From Blastococcus saxobsidens DD2 (GTDB lineage: Bacteria; Actinomycetota; Actinomycetes; Mycobacteriales; Geodermatophilaceae): 64,000 nt of DNA. This document shows positions 8,547-15,554 of this stretch, in pieces. Both the position numbers and the translations under genes were made by a program. The stretch covers positions 1,219,541-1,283,540 of the forward strand of contig NC_016943.1 in NCBI RefSeq assembly GCF_000284015.1, given 5' to 3'. Numbering within the stretch: the first letter of the stretch is position 1; each line of letters begins with the position of its first letter. The notes below the pieces were generated by a model. The model was not told where the DNA came from and ran no database searches. It saw only the letters and a program-made list of their open reading frames with translations.

Positions 8547-9560
8547 TCAGTGGGTGACGTCGATCAGCACCTTGCCGACGGCGCCGTCCTGCACCGCCTG
8601 GTGCGCCTGCGCGGTCTCCGCCAGCGGGAAGACGTGCAGCGGCAGACCGGCGCCCTCGCCCACCCCGACCGCGCCGTCGGCCACGGCGGTGGTGACGTCT
8701 TCGATGCCGAGCGCCTTGGCGCGCTCGGGCTCGGTGTAGACGAGCACGAACTGCCAGCGGGCGTTGAGCCCCATCTGCGCGCGCACCGGCACGGTCACCT
8801 CGGCGCCGCCGTCGTCCGCGTACATGGCGACGGCGCCGTGCGCGCCGATCACCTGCGCGTCGACGCCGGCGTTGACCGCGGCGGACACCTCGACGATGGC
8901 GTCCACGCCCTTCTGGGCGACCGTGCGCACCTCGGCGACGACGTCCTGCTCCTGGTAGTTCACGACGTGGTCGGCGCCGGCCGCGGCGGCCAGCTGGGCC
9001 TTGTGCGGGCTGCTGACCGTGGCGATCACCGTGGCGTCGGACCAGCGGGCCAGCTGGATGGCGGCGTTGCCGACGGCGCCGGCCCCGCCCTGGACGAGGA
9101 CCGTGTGCCCGGTCAGCGCGCCGGGGCCGAGCCGGTCGGGCAGCGACTCGGCGACGGTCAGGCAGCGGTGCGCGGTGAGGAACGGGATGCCGAGCGCTGC
9201 GCCCAGCTCGAACGACGGGTCGGCGCCCAGGAGGACGACGTGCCGCGCGGGCACGACGGTGGACTCGGCGGCCGTGCCCCAGGGGCGCTGCCAGGCGGCC
9301 TCCCAGATCCACACCCGCTGGCCGAGCATCGCCGGGTCGACGCCCTGCCCGACGGCGTCGACGGTGCCGGAGCCGTCCTGGTTCGGCACCTGGCCGTCGG
9401 GACCGGGTCGGGCGGTGGTGCGGGACTTCCAGTCGGTGGGGTTCACCCCGGAGAAGGCCACGCGGACACGCACCTCGCCGGGTCCGGGCTCGGGCACGGG
9501 GCGGTCGGTGAGCTGGAGGACGTCGGGACCGCCGGGCCGGGTGTAGGTGATGGCACGCAC
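8547..9560 (-). CDS. NADPH:quinone oxidoreductase-like, zinc-independent medium-chain dehydrogenase
   Basis: 337 residues, full-length MDR fold. The catalytic N-terminal domain starts MRAITYTRPGGPDVLQLTDRPVPEPGPGEV and contains FSGVNPTDWKSR. The structural and catalytic zinc cysteines of alcohol dehydrogenases are absent. The Rossmann domain has VLVQGGAGAVGNAAIQLAR (NADPH binding) and the C-terminus has AETAQAHQAVQDGAVGKVLIDV. It reduces quinones or activated enones using NADPH. It is not tightly linked to neighbours: 180 bp separate it from the lipoprotein and the next upstream gene diverges. Substrate unknown. Confidence 0.88.
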   Translation of the reverse strand: MRAITYTRPGGPDVLQLTDRPVPEPGPGEVRVRVAFSGVNPTDWKSRTTARPGPDGQVPNQDGSGTVDAVGQGVDPAMLGQRVWIWEAAWQRPWGTAAESTVVPARHVVLLGADPSFELGAALGIPFLTAHRCLTVAESLPDRLGPGALTGHTVLVQGGAGAVGNAAIQLARWSDATVIATVSSPHKAQLAAAAGADHVVNYQEQDVVAEVRTVAQKGVDAIVEVSAAVNAGVDAQVIGAHGAVAMYADDGGAEVTVPVRAQMGLNARWQFVLVYTEPERAKALGIEDVTTAVADGAVGVGEGAGLPLHVFPLAETAQAHQAVQDGAVGKVLIDVTH

Positions 9561-9687
9561 CGTAGGCCGCTACCCGCGGATGGCTCGATCACCCCCGAGG
9601 TGCGGCAACGACGGCGGGCCGGCCGCCGATCGAGCGGGGAGGAACTCAACGGTCGTACGGTTCTGCCACCACCGCGGAGGGAGCAGC

Positions 9688-9933
9688 ATGGCCATCACCG
9701 TGAGCGCGGCCCGTCAGCGTCTCGGTTCGCTGATCGAAGAGGTCGACGCCGATCAGGTCGCGGTCGCGATCGTCTCGAAGCGGGGGACGGCGTTCCTCGT
9801 CTCCGCACATGAGTACCACTCGCTGAAGGAGACCGTGCACCTCCTGCAGTCGCCGAAGAACGCACAGCGCCTGCGGGAGAGCCTGTCCGAGGTCAGCGCC
9901 GGAGGGTTGGCGGAAGACCAGGCCGCCCGCTGA
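9688..9933 (+). CDS. Phd/YefM family antitoxin without an adjacent toxin
   Basis: 81 residues: MAITVSAARQRLGSLIEEVD at the N-terminus, then VAIVSKRGTAFLVSAHEYHSLKETVHLL, the DNA-binding and dimer region of YefM antitoxins. The acidic C-terminal tail that normally wraps the toxin is short. GGAGGG sits 6 nt upstream of the ATG. In known yefM-yoeB pairs the RNase toxin follows within a few bases. Here 42 bp remain before a convergent unrelated gene, so no toxin is present. It may be a solitary regulator, a relic, or an anti-addiction antitoxin. Confidence 0.85.
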   Translation: MAITVSAARQRLGSLIEEVDADQVAVAIVSKRGTAFLVSAHEYHSLKETVHLLQSPKNAQRLRESLSEVSAGGLAEDQAAR

Positions 9934-9975
9934 GGATGCGGCACCAGCCCTGCGCCGACCGGGGCTCCCCGGTGG

Positions 9976-10392
9976 TCAGCCGGGCGGCGCGTCCTCATCG
10001 GTGGGCCACTCGGGGACCGGGAGCCCCGCGAGGACCAGCAACCGCTCGACGGTCTGCTCGACGACCTCGTCGGTCGGCGGCACGCCGCCGGGGGAGGCCA
10101 TGAGCCCCCGCAACTCGGCCGGCTCGACCTCGGTGCCCACCGCGTCCTTGACCCACCGGGCGAACCCGGCGGCCTCCGCATCGGTGTCCACCGGCACCGA
10201 GGCGTCGGGCTCGTCGAAGTACACCCGCGGCTCGTAGCCGAGGAAGAAGCGGCCTCCGGTGGCATCGGCCGCCCGGTAGTCGACGGTCGCGATGTCGCTG
10301 TCGTGCACGTCGACCATGAGGAACGGCACCGCGGTCGGCCGACCGGTGCGCCAGCGTCCCTCGCTGTAGACGAGCGTCCCGAAGTACCCCAT
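9976..10392 (-). CDS. Hypothetical protein (138 residues), promoter side hit by an IS element
   Basis: MGYFGTLVYSEGRWRTGRPT, then AVPFLMVDVHDSDIATVDYR, and a region rich in acidic residues with GRFFLGYEPRVYFDEPDAS. No transmembrane segment or signal peptide is seen. The composition is that of a soluble cytosolic protein. I do not recognise the family. The start ATG (10392) lies only 17 bp from the left end of the IS4 insertion, so the native promoter and possibly part of the leader are displaced. Expression now depends on the IS end or on a promoter inside the remaining 17 bp. Confidence 0.7.
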   Translation of the reverse strand: MGYFGTLVYSEGRWRTGRPTAVPFLMVDVHDSDIATVDYRAADATGGRFFLGYEPRVYFDEPDASVPVDTDAEAAGFARWVKDAVGTEVEPAELRGLMASPGGVPPTDEVVEQTVERLLVLAGLPVPEWPTDEDAPPG

Positions 10393-10397
10393 GCATC

Positions 10398-10409
10398 GAG
10401 GCTAGCCGC
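10398..10409. repeat. Left target-site duplication of the IS4 element
   Basis: GAGGCTAGCCGC, 12 bp, is repeated exactly at 11946-11957 on the other side of the element. Confidence 0.85.
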
Positions 10410-10480
10410 AAGGCCGTTCAGTTAGCGGCAGCGGTGAGGTGTCAAGGACGTCGTTGTTGCGGCGTGTCGATGCGGGAACA

Positions 10481-10544
10481 GGCAACGGAGCTCCGGTAAG
10501 AGGGGACGTCCGCCAAGACGATCTCCACCGGGAGCTCCGTTGCC
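10481..10544 (+). promoter_or_regulatory. Hairpin that can hide the transposase start codon
   Basis: GGCAACGGAGCTCC (10481-10494) and GGAGCTCCGTTGCC (10531-10544) are perfect 14-bp inverted repeats separated by 36 nt. The right arm contains the transposase TTG start (10540-10542) and the GGAG that could serve as its ribosome site. Transcripts entering from outside the IS would fold this hairpin and keep the start closed. A transcript starting inside the loop would not. Confidence 0.55.
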
Positions 10545-11913
10545 CGTCGAGTCTGACATCAGCCAGGTCGTTCGTGTGGTCAACGTCGCCGGAGGCCGGT
10601 TCGCGCCGGGTCATCTGGGTGAGCTGACCCAGATCGTGCCGTTCGAGATGGTCGACGCCGTGCTGGCCAAGACCGGCACGGTGCAGCAGCGGGTGCGGGA
10701 CCTGCCCTCGCGGGTGGTGGTCTACCTGCTGCTGTCCGCGGTGCTGTTCGCCGAGTGCGGCTACCGGCAGGTGTGGGATCGGATGACCGCCGCCCTGGAC
10801 GGGCTTCCCGTGCCGGCGCCGACTCCTGCGGCGCTGGCCGCGGCGCGCCGCCGCATCGGTGCGGCACCACTGCGAGCCTTGTTCGACCTGCTCCGCGGGC
10901 CGGCCGCCGGCCCGGCCACCAAGGGCGTGTGGTGGCGGGGCCGGCTGGTGACCGCGATCGACGGCACCACGATGTGCTGCCCGGACACCCCGGCCAACCT
11001 GGTCGTCTACCGCAAGGGCGGCGGGCACCACGGCGGCACCGGCTATCCGATGATCCGGCTGCTGGCCCTGGTCGCCTGCGGCACCCGGGGGCTGCTGGCC
11101 ACCACGTTCGGGACAACCGGCCGCGGTGAGACCGGCTACGCCACCGACCTGGTGCCGGCCATGCGCGCGCCGATGATCGTGCTGGCCGACCGCAACTTCG
11201 CCGCCGCCGATCTACTCGCCCAGATCGCCGACCGGGGTGCGGACCTGCTGGTCCGGGTCAAGACCGGACGCCGGCTGCCGGTCTGCGCCCGCTGCGCCGA
11301 CGGGTCCTGGCTGTCCCGGATCGGCCCACTGGAGGTCCGGGTCATCCGAGCCGAGATCACCATCACCACCCCCGGCGGGCAACGCACCGAGGTCTACCAA
11401 CTGGTCACCACGGTGACCGACCCGGACTGCCCGGCCACCGAGCTCGTCCGGCTCTACCACGAGCGGTGGGAGATCGAGACCGCCTACTGCGAACTCAAGC
11501 AGACCATCGGAGACGGACGGGTCCTGCGCGCACGCACCCCCGCCGGCCTCGAGCAGGAGATCTACGCCCTGCTGGTGGCCTACCAGGCGCTGCGGATCAC
11601 CATCGCCGACGCCACCCTCACCGCACCCGACGTCGACCCCGACCGGGGCAGCTTCACCATCGCCCTGAACACCGCCCGCGACCAGCTCATCAAGGCCGCT
11701 GGGGTCATCGCCGAGACCACCGTCGACCTCCTCGGCGGCATCGGCCGGCAGGTCCTTGAGCACCTGCTGCCCGACCGCCGCTGCCGGACCAGTCCGCGCG
11801 TGGTCAAGCGGGCGATTTCCAACTACGCCCCACACACCGCCAGCGGGCGCCTCCGCGGCCCCAGCCACAAGGCCACCATCAGCATCGACGTCCTGGTCCA
11901 CCCCGACCCTTGA
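10540..11913 (+). CDS. IS4-family transposase
   Basis: 457 residues. An N-terminal helical part carries RVRDLPSRVVVYLLLSAVLF, a pattern common in actinobacterial IS4 transposases. The first catalytic Asp is in LVTAIDGTTMCC, the second in PMIVLADRNFAAADLL. The C-terminal YREK signature is Tyr306, Arg309, Glu313 and Lys320 in YHERWEIETAYCELK, with Glu313 the third catalytic acid. All catalytic residues are present and there is no frameshift, so the enzyme is probably functional. The TTG start is weak and lies inside a hairpin, which fits low, protected expression. Confidence 0.9.
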   Translation: MPVESDISQVVRVVNVAGGRFAPGHLGELTQIVPFEMVDAVLAKTGTVQQRVRDLPSRVVVYLLLSAVLFAECGYRQVWDRMTAALDGLPVPAPTPAALAAARRRIGAAPLRALFDLLRGPAAGPATKGVWWRGRLVTAIDGTTMCCPDTPANLVVYRKGGGHHGGTGYPMIRLLALVACGTRGLLATTFGTTGRGETGYATDLVPAMRAPMIVLADRNFAAADLLAQIADRGADLLVRVKTGRRLPVCARCADGSWLSRIGPLEVRVIRAEITITTPGGQRTEVYQLVTTVTDPDCPATELVRLYHERWEIETAYCELKQTIGDGRVLRARTPAGLEQEIYALLVAYQALRITIADATLTAPDVDPDRGSFTIALNTARDQLIKAAGVIAETTVDLLGGIGRQVLEHLLPDRRCRTSPRVVKRAISNYAPHTASGRLRGPSHKATISIDVLVHPDP

Positions 11914-11945
11914 CAACCGAGCCCGACGCCTAACTGAACGGTATT

Positions 11946-11957
11946 GAGGCTAGCCGC
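11946..11957. repeat. Right target-site duplication of the IS4 element
   Basis: GAGGCTAGCCGC, identical to 10398-10409. Together the copies define the insertion point. Confidence 0.85.
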
Positions 11958-12039
11958 CGGGCCGCCGCATCCCGGGCCCTCGTCAGACCCGCAGGCGTTC
12001 CCGCGGGAACGCCCGGAGCACCCGCTCGTGGTTCTCGAG

Positions 12040-12474
12040 CTAGGCGAGCGAGCCCGGCGGCAGGTTGACCACGATCGCCTCCTGGCTGCTGCGGGCCAGG
12101 ACGACGACCGCCTCCTCGTCGCCCGGGTTCTCCTCACGGTGCGGCGTCCACGGCGGTACGAACACGTAGTCGCCCGGCTCGGGGGTCAGCCGGACCTCCT
12201 CGCCGTCGCGGGCGAAGACGAACACCGGCCGGCCCGAGACCACGTAGATGCCCGTCTCGGAGTCGCCGTGGTGGTGGTTGGCCGAGGCGGTGCCCGGCGC
12301 GACGTGCGCCTCGCCCATCCAGACCTTCTCCGCCCCGACGCTCTTCCCTGACACGGCTTCCTTGCGGGTCATGCCGCTGCTCTGGCCGGTGTCGCCCGAC
12401 AGCTCGGCCGCGCGGACGTGGCGCAGCGGCCGGTGCCAGTGGTCGGTCGTGTCCGAGGACTGGTCCTGAGCCAT
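12040..12474 (-). CDS. Cupin-domain protein
   Basis: 144 residues forming one cupin barrel. Motif 1 is close to NHHHGDSETGIYVVSGRPVF (metal-ligand His residues and Glu) and motif 2 is PGDYVFVPPWTPHREEN. The barrel likely binds one divalent metal. The N-terminal 40 residues are polar. It reads toward the IS element, which sits 95 bp past its stop, so its 3' flank was altered by the insertion. No substrate can be assigned: cupins of this size include small dioxygenases, isomerases and sensors. Confidence 0.85.
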   Translation of the reverse strand: MAQDQSSDTTDHWHRPLRHVRAAELSGDTGQSSGMTRKEAVSGKSVGAEKVWMGEAHVAPGTASANHHHGDSETGIYVVSGRPVFVFARDGEEVRLTPEPGDYVFVPPWTPHREENPGDEEAVVVLARSSQEAIVVNLPPGSLA

Positions 12475-12515
12475 GTGCGGACGTTAGCGCCGATCCCGGT
12501 GGCGGGCCATCCTCC

Positions 12516-12568
12516 GCCGACGGCGGGCCGTACTCCGTCGTCCGCTGGCGGGCCGGTCGGCCGATCGC
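12516..12568 (-). pseudogene. 53-bp fossil of the 3' end of an fbiC-like gene
   Basis: On the minus strand this reads [19 protein letters not shown]. The real fbiC at 22663-25266 reads [19 protein letters not shown] near its C-terminus. The DNA matches fbiC 22733-22785 at 48 of 53 positions with no gaps. Two differences change the protein and three are silent or nearly so. Nothing else of the gene remains on either side. The fragment lies in the intergenic space between the cupin and IclR genes, so it is most simply the remnant of a lost second copy of fbiC/cofH. Confidence 0.6.
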
Positions 12569-12606
12569 CTACAGGTGAGGGTCGTCGCGGCATGCGGGTG
12601 GAAGCC

Positions 12607-13428
12607 TCACCCGTGCCCGAGGCCCGCCGCCCGGGCCCGCTCCTCGACCGTCCGCACGGCGGTGCGCAGGTCCTCGAGGTGGCGCTGCACCGCCGTCGGC
12701 AGGGAGAGCACCTGGCGGCGCCAGGTGAGGTTGATGCACCCCACGACCCGGCCGTCGACGCGGACGGGCATCGCGATGGACTCCCGGCCGTCGTCGACCT
12801 CCGACCGCGGCCGGTCGTGGTCCCCGCCGAAGTCGGGTGCCCGGACGCCGTAGCCCCGCCGCCGCGTGGTCTCGACCATCCGCCGGACGGCGGCGTCGTC
12901 GCGGGCCAGCCGGTAGGCGGGGTCCTTCTTGAGTCTCAGGCGGGCGAGCACCGCCTCGAGTTCCTGCTCGGGGCAGAAGGCCAGGTAGGCCCGCCCGGAC
13001 GCGGACCCGAGCATGTTCACCCGGAACCCGTGCGGCCGCGGCGGAAGACCGTCGAAGTAGGTGCGCGAGCTGTTGGTCTCCAGCGTCTCCATGTGGTCGA
13101 GTCGCGGCACCGAGAAGATCGAGGGCCACTGCAGCCGCCGGGAGAGCTCGCCGAGGACCGGTGAGGCGATCTCGACCAGCCACTCGCTGTCGTCGGTCTC
13201 CATCCGGCGCTGCAGGGTGTGGCTCGGGAGGAAGGCGCCGTCCACCATCCGCTGCCAGACCAGGCCGTGCTGGTAGGCGGTGACGAGGATCCGCGTCAGC
13301 GTCGGCTTGGAGATGCCGGTGGCCAGGTGGAGGTCGTGCAGGCTGGCCGCCCGCACCTCCTGCAGGACTCGGAGCACCTCCAGCCCGCGGGCCAGGGAGT
13401 CGATCGTCTTGACCCGGTACTCGCGCAC
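12607..13428 (-). CDS. IclR family transcriptional regulator
   Basis: 273 residues from GTG 13428 (GAGG at a good distance upstream). The N-terminal winged helix reads KTIDSLARGLEVLRVLQEVRA and continues HDLHLATGISKPTLTRILVTAYQHGLV. The C-terminal effector domain has NMLGSASGRAYLAFCPEQELE and ESIAMPVRVDGRVVGCINLTW, the IclR signature region. It diverges from the acetoacetyl-CoA synthetase operon with a 90-bp gap holding a perfect palindrome, so it probably controls that operon and itself in response to a small organic acid or ketone-derived metabolite. Confidence 0.93.
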   Translation of the reverse strand: MREYRVKTIDSLARGLEVLRVLQEVRAASLHDLHLATGISKPTLTRILVTAYQHGLVWQRMVDGAFLPSHTLQRRMETDDSEWLVEIASPVLGELSRRLQWPSIFSVPRLDHMETLETNSSRTYFDGLPPRPHGFRVNMLGSASGRAYLAFCPEQELEAVLARLRLKKDPAYRLARDDAAVRRMVETTRRRGYGVRAPDFGGDHDRPRSEVDDGRESIAMPVRVDGRVVGCINLTWRRQVLSLPTAVQRHLEDLRTAVRTVEERARAAGLGHG

Positions 13429-13451
13429 GGAACCTCGATCCACCTGCTGCT

Positions 13452-13466
13452 TTTCACTGCGTGAAA
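13452..13466. promoter_or_regulatory. Putative IclR operator
   Basis: TTTCAC-TGC-GTGAAA, a perfect 6-bp inverted repeat with a 3-bp spacer, sits between the divergent IclR gene (start 13428) and the ketone-cluster operon (start 13519). IclR proteins commonly bind 15-bp palindromes of this type. Confidence 0.65.
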
Positions 13467-13518
13467 TCGGCGCGCACGAGTGTTGCTCATCACACTGCTG
13501 CTGCGCCACTGTCTGCCC

Positions 13519-15531
13519 ATGGCTTCGTCGGCGGCGGACCCCGCCACCTCCCCGGCGGTACGGGAAGGCGACCTGCTGTGGGCGCCGCCGCCGGATCGGG
13601 CGGAGCGGACGAGGCTGGCCGAGTTCACCCGCTTCGCGGAGGCGCGCACCGGCCGGTCGTTCCCGGACTACGCCGACCTCTGGACGTGGTCGACCGTCGA
13701 GCTCGAGGAGTTCTGGCAGGCGGTCTGGGACTTCTTCGACGTCCGCTCGTCGGCGCCGCACACCGCCGTCCTGGAGAGCCCGGAGATGCCCGGCGCGCGG
13801 TGGTTCCCCGGCGCCCGGCTGAACTTCGCCGAGCACGTGCTCGCCCAGGAGCGGCCCGGGCAGCCCGCGCTGCTGGCGGTCAGCGAAAGCAATCCGCTGC
13901 GCGCGGTGCCGTGGGAGGAGTTCACCCGGCAGGTCCGCGCCGTCGCCACCTACCTGCGGGAGCGGGGCGTCCGGCCGCGGGACCGGGTCGTCGCCTATCT
14001 GCCGAACGTGCCCGAGGCCGTCGTGGCGATGGTGGCGACGGCGAGCGTCGGCGCCGTCTGGGCCAGCTGCTCGCCGGACTTCGGGTCGCGGGGCGCGCTG
14101 GACCGGCTGGGGCAGCTGGAGCCGACGGTCCTCTTCGCCGCCGACGGCTACCGCTACGGCGGCCGGGACTTCGACCGCCGGGGCGAAATCGCCGAACTCG
14201 TGGCCGGGCTGCCGAGCCTGCGCGAGGTCGTGCGGGTCCCGGTGCTGGGGCTGGAGGCGCCCGGCACGCCGTGGGCGGACGTGCTGGCCGGGCCGACCGT
14301 GCCGGCCGCCGAATTCGTCTGCGAGCAGGTGTCCTTCGACCATCCGCTGTGGGTGCTGTTCTCCTCCGGCACCACCGGCCTGCCCAAGGCCATCGTGCAC
14401 GGGCACGGCGGGATCCTGCTCGAGCAGCTCAAGCTCCAGGCGTTCCACCTCGACCTGCGCCCGGGTGACCGTGCGTTCTTCTTCACCACCACCGGCTGGA
14501 TGATGTGGAACTTCTGCGTCAGCATGCTGCTGCAGGGCATCGTCCCGGTGCTCTACGACGGCAACCCGTCGCATCCCGACGTCGACGTCCTCTGGCGCAC
14601 CGCGCAGGACAGCCGAGCCCGCCTCTTCGGCGCGAGCCCCACGTTCGTCGAGCTGATGCAGAAGGCCGGCGTCGTGCCGAAGGAGCGGTTCGACCTCTCC
14701 GCACTGGAGATCGTCATGCCGGCCGGCTCCCCGGTGTCCCCGGCCGTCACGACGTGGTTCTACGAGGCGGTCGGGCCCGACCTCTGGATCGCGACCGGGA
14801 GCGGCGGAACGGACTGCTGCACGGGGTTCGTCGGTGGCGTGCCGACGCTGCCGGTGCGGGCCGGGGAGATCCAGGCCCGCTCGCTCGGGGTGGCGGCCGA
14901 GTCATGGGACGACGCGGGGCACCCCGTCGTCGGCCGGGTGGGCGAGCTGGTGATCACCGCCCCGATGCCGTCGATGCCGTTGTTCTTCTGGGGTGACGAC
15001 GACGGCAGCCGCTACCGCGCCAGCTACTTCGAGACCTTCCCGGGCGTGTGGCGGCACGGGGACTTCTTCGAGCTCAACGAGCGCGGCGGGTGTTTCGTGC
15101 GCGGGCGGTCCGACGCGGTGCTCAACCGGCAGGGCGTGCGGATCGGCACCGCGGAGATCTATCGCGTGGTCGAGGACGACCCCGCCGTCCTCGGTGCGCT
15201 GATCGTCAACCTCGACCTGCCGGACGGCGGCTTCTTCATGCCGCTGTTCGTCTCGCTGACCCCGGGTGCGCAGCTGGACGGCGAGCTGGCCGGGCGGCTG
15301 CGCCGGAGGCTGCGGGAGGAGTGCACGCCCCGGCACGTGCCCGACGCGATCGTCGCCGTCCGCGCCATCCCGCTGACCCGCAGCGGCAAGAAGATGGAGA
15401 TCCCGGTCCGTCGGCTGCTCCTGGGCGCCGATACCGCCGCCGTCGCCGACCCCCACGCCATGGCCGATCCCGCCGCCCTGGACGACTTCGTCGAGTACGC
15501 CCGCACCCAGCGCGACTACGCGCTGCGCTGA
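13519..15531 (+). CDS. Acetoacetyl-CoA synthetase (acetoacetate-CoA ligase)
   Basis: 670 residues from ATG 13519 (GTG 13480 in frame is possible). Member of the ANL adenylating family. The AMP loop LFSSGTTGLPKAIVHGHGG lies near residue 280, then TTTGWMMWNFCVSMLLQG, TGSGGTDCCTGFVGG and GRSDAVLNRQGVRIGTAEIYR, all diagnostic of acetoacetyl-CoA synthetases rather than acetyl-CoA synthetases. The C-terminal catalytic Lys is in TRSGKKMEIPVRRLL. It makes acetoacetyl-CoA from acetoacetate, CoA and ATP (giving AMP). It is first in a seven-gene operon with a dikinase and a biotin-dependent carboxylase, which suggests that the operon generates acetoacetate. Confidence 0.93.
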   Translation: MASSAADPATSPAVREGDLLWAPPPDRAERTRLAEFTRFAEARTGRSFPDYADLWTWSTVELEEFWQAVWDFFDVRSSAPHTAVLESPEMPGARWFPGARLNFAEHVLAQERPGQPALLAVSESNPLRAVPWEEFTRQVRAVATYLRERGVRPRDRVVAYLPNVPEAVVAMVATASVGAVWASCSPDFGSRGALDRLGQLEPTVLFAADGYRYGGRDFDRRGEIAELVAGLPSLREVVRVPVLGLEAPGTPWADVLAGPTVPAAEFVCEQVSFDHPLWVLFSSGTTGLPKAIVHGHGGILLEQLKLQAFHLDLRPGDRAFFFTTTGWMMWNFCVSMLLQGIVPVLYDGNPSHPDVDVLWRTAQDSRARLFGASPTFVELMQKAGVVPKERFDLSALEIVMPAGSPVSPAVTTWFYEAVGPDLWIATGSGGTDCCTGFVGGVPTLPVRAGEIQARSLGVAAESWDDAGHPVVGRVGELVITAPMPSMPLFFWGDDDGSRYRASYFETFPGVWRHGDFFELNERGGCFVRGRSDAVLNRQGVRIGTAEIYRVVEDDPAVLGALIVNLDLPDGGFFMPLFVSLTPGAQLDGELAGRLRRRLREECTPRHVPDAIVAVRAIPLTRSGKKMEIPVRRLLLGADTAAVADPHAMADPAALDDFVEYARTQRDYALR

Positions 15532-15554
15532 CCCCGCACCGACAGGAGCACACC

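Larger units (their letters stand above)
10410..11945 (+). mobile_element. Complete IS4-family insertion sequence (1536 bp)
   Basis: Bounded by exact 12-bp direct repeats (10398-10409 and 11946-11957), a length typical of IS4-family insertions. Terminal inverted repeats: left end AAGGCCGTTCAGTTAG, right end read inward AATACCGTTCAGTTAG (two mismatches in 16). Further inside, both ends carry a shared TTGTCAAGG/GTGTCAAGG block. The element encodes one DDE transposase (10540-11913) whose frame is intact, so it may still be active. It landed between the 3' side of the cupin gene and the start of the 138-residue hypothetical gene. Confidence 0.92.

Noticed and set aside
13480..13518. Longer start (GTG 13480) for acetoacetyl-CoA synthetase
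   Set aside because: Adds 13 residues (MLLITLLLRHCLP) unlike the family; ATG 13519 fits better.
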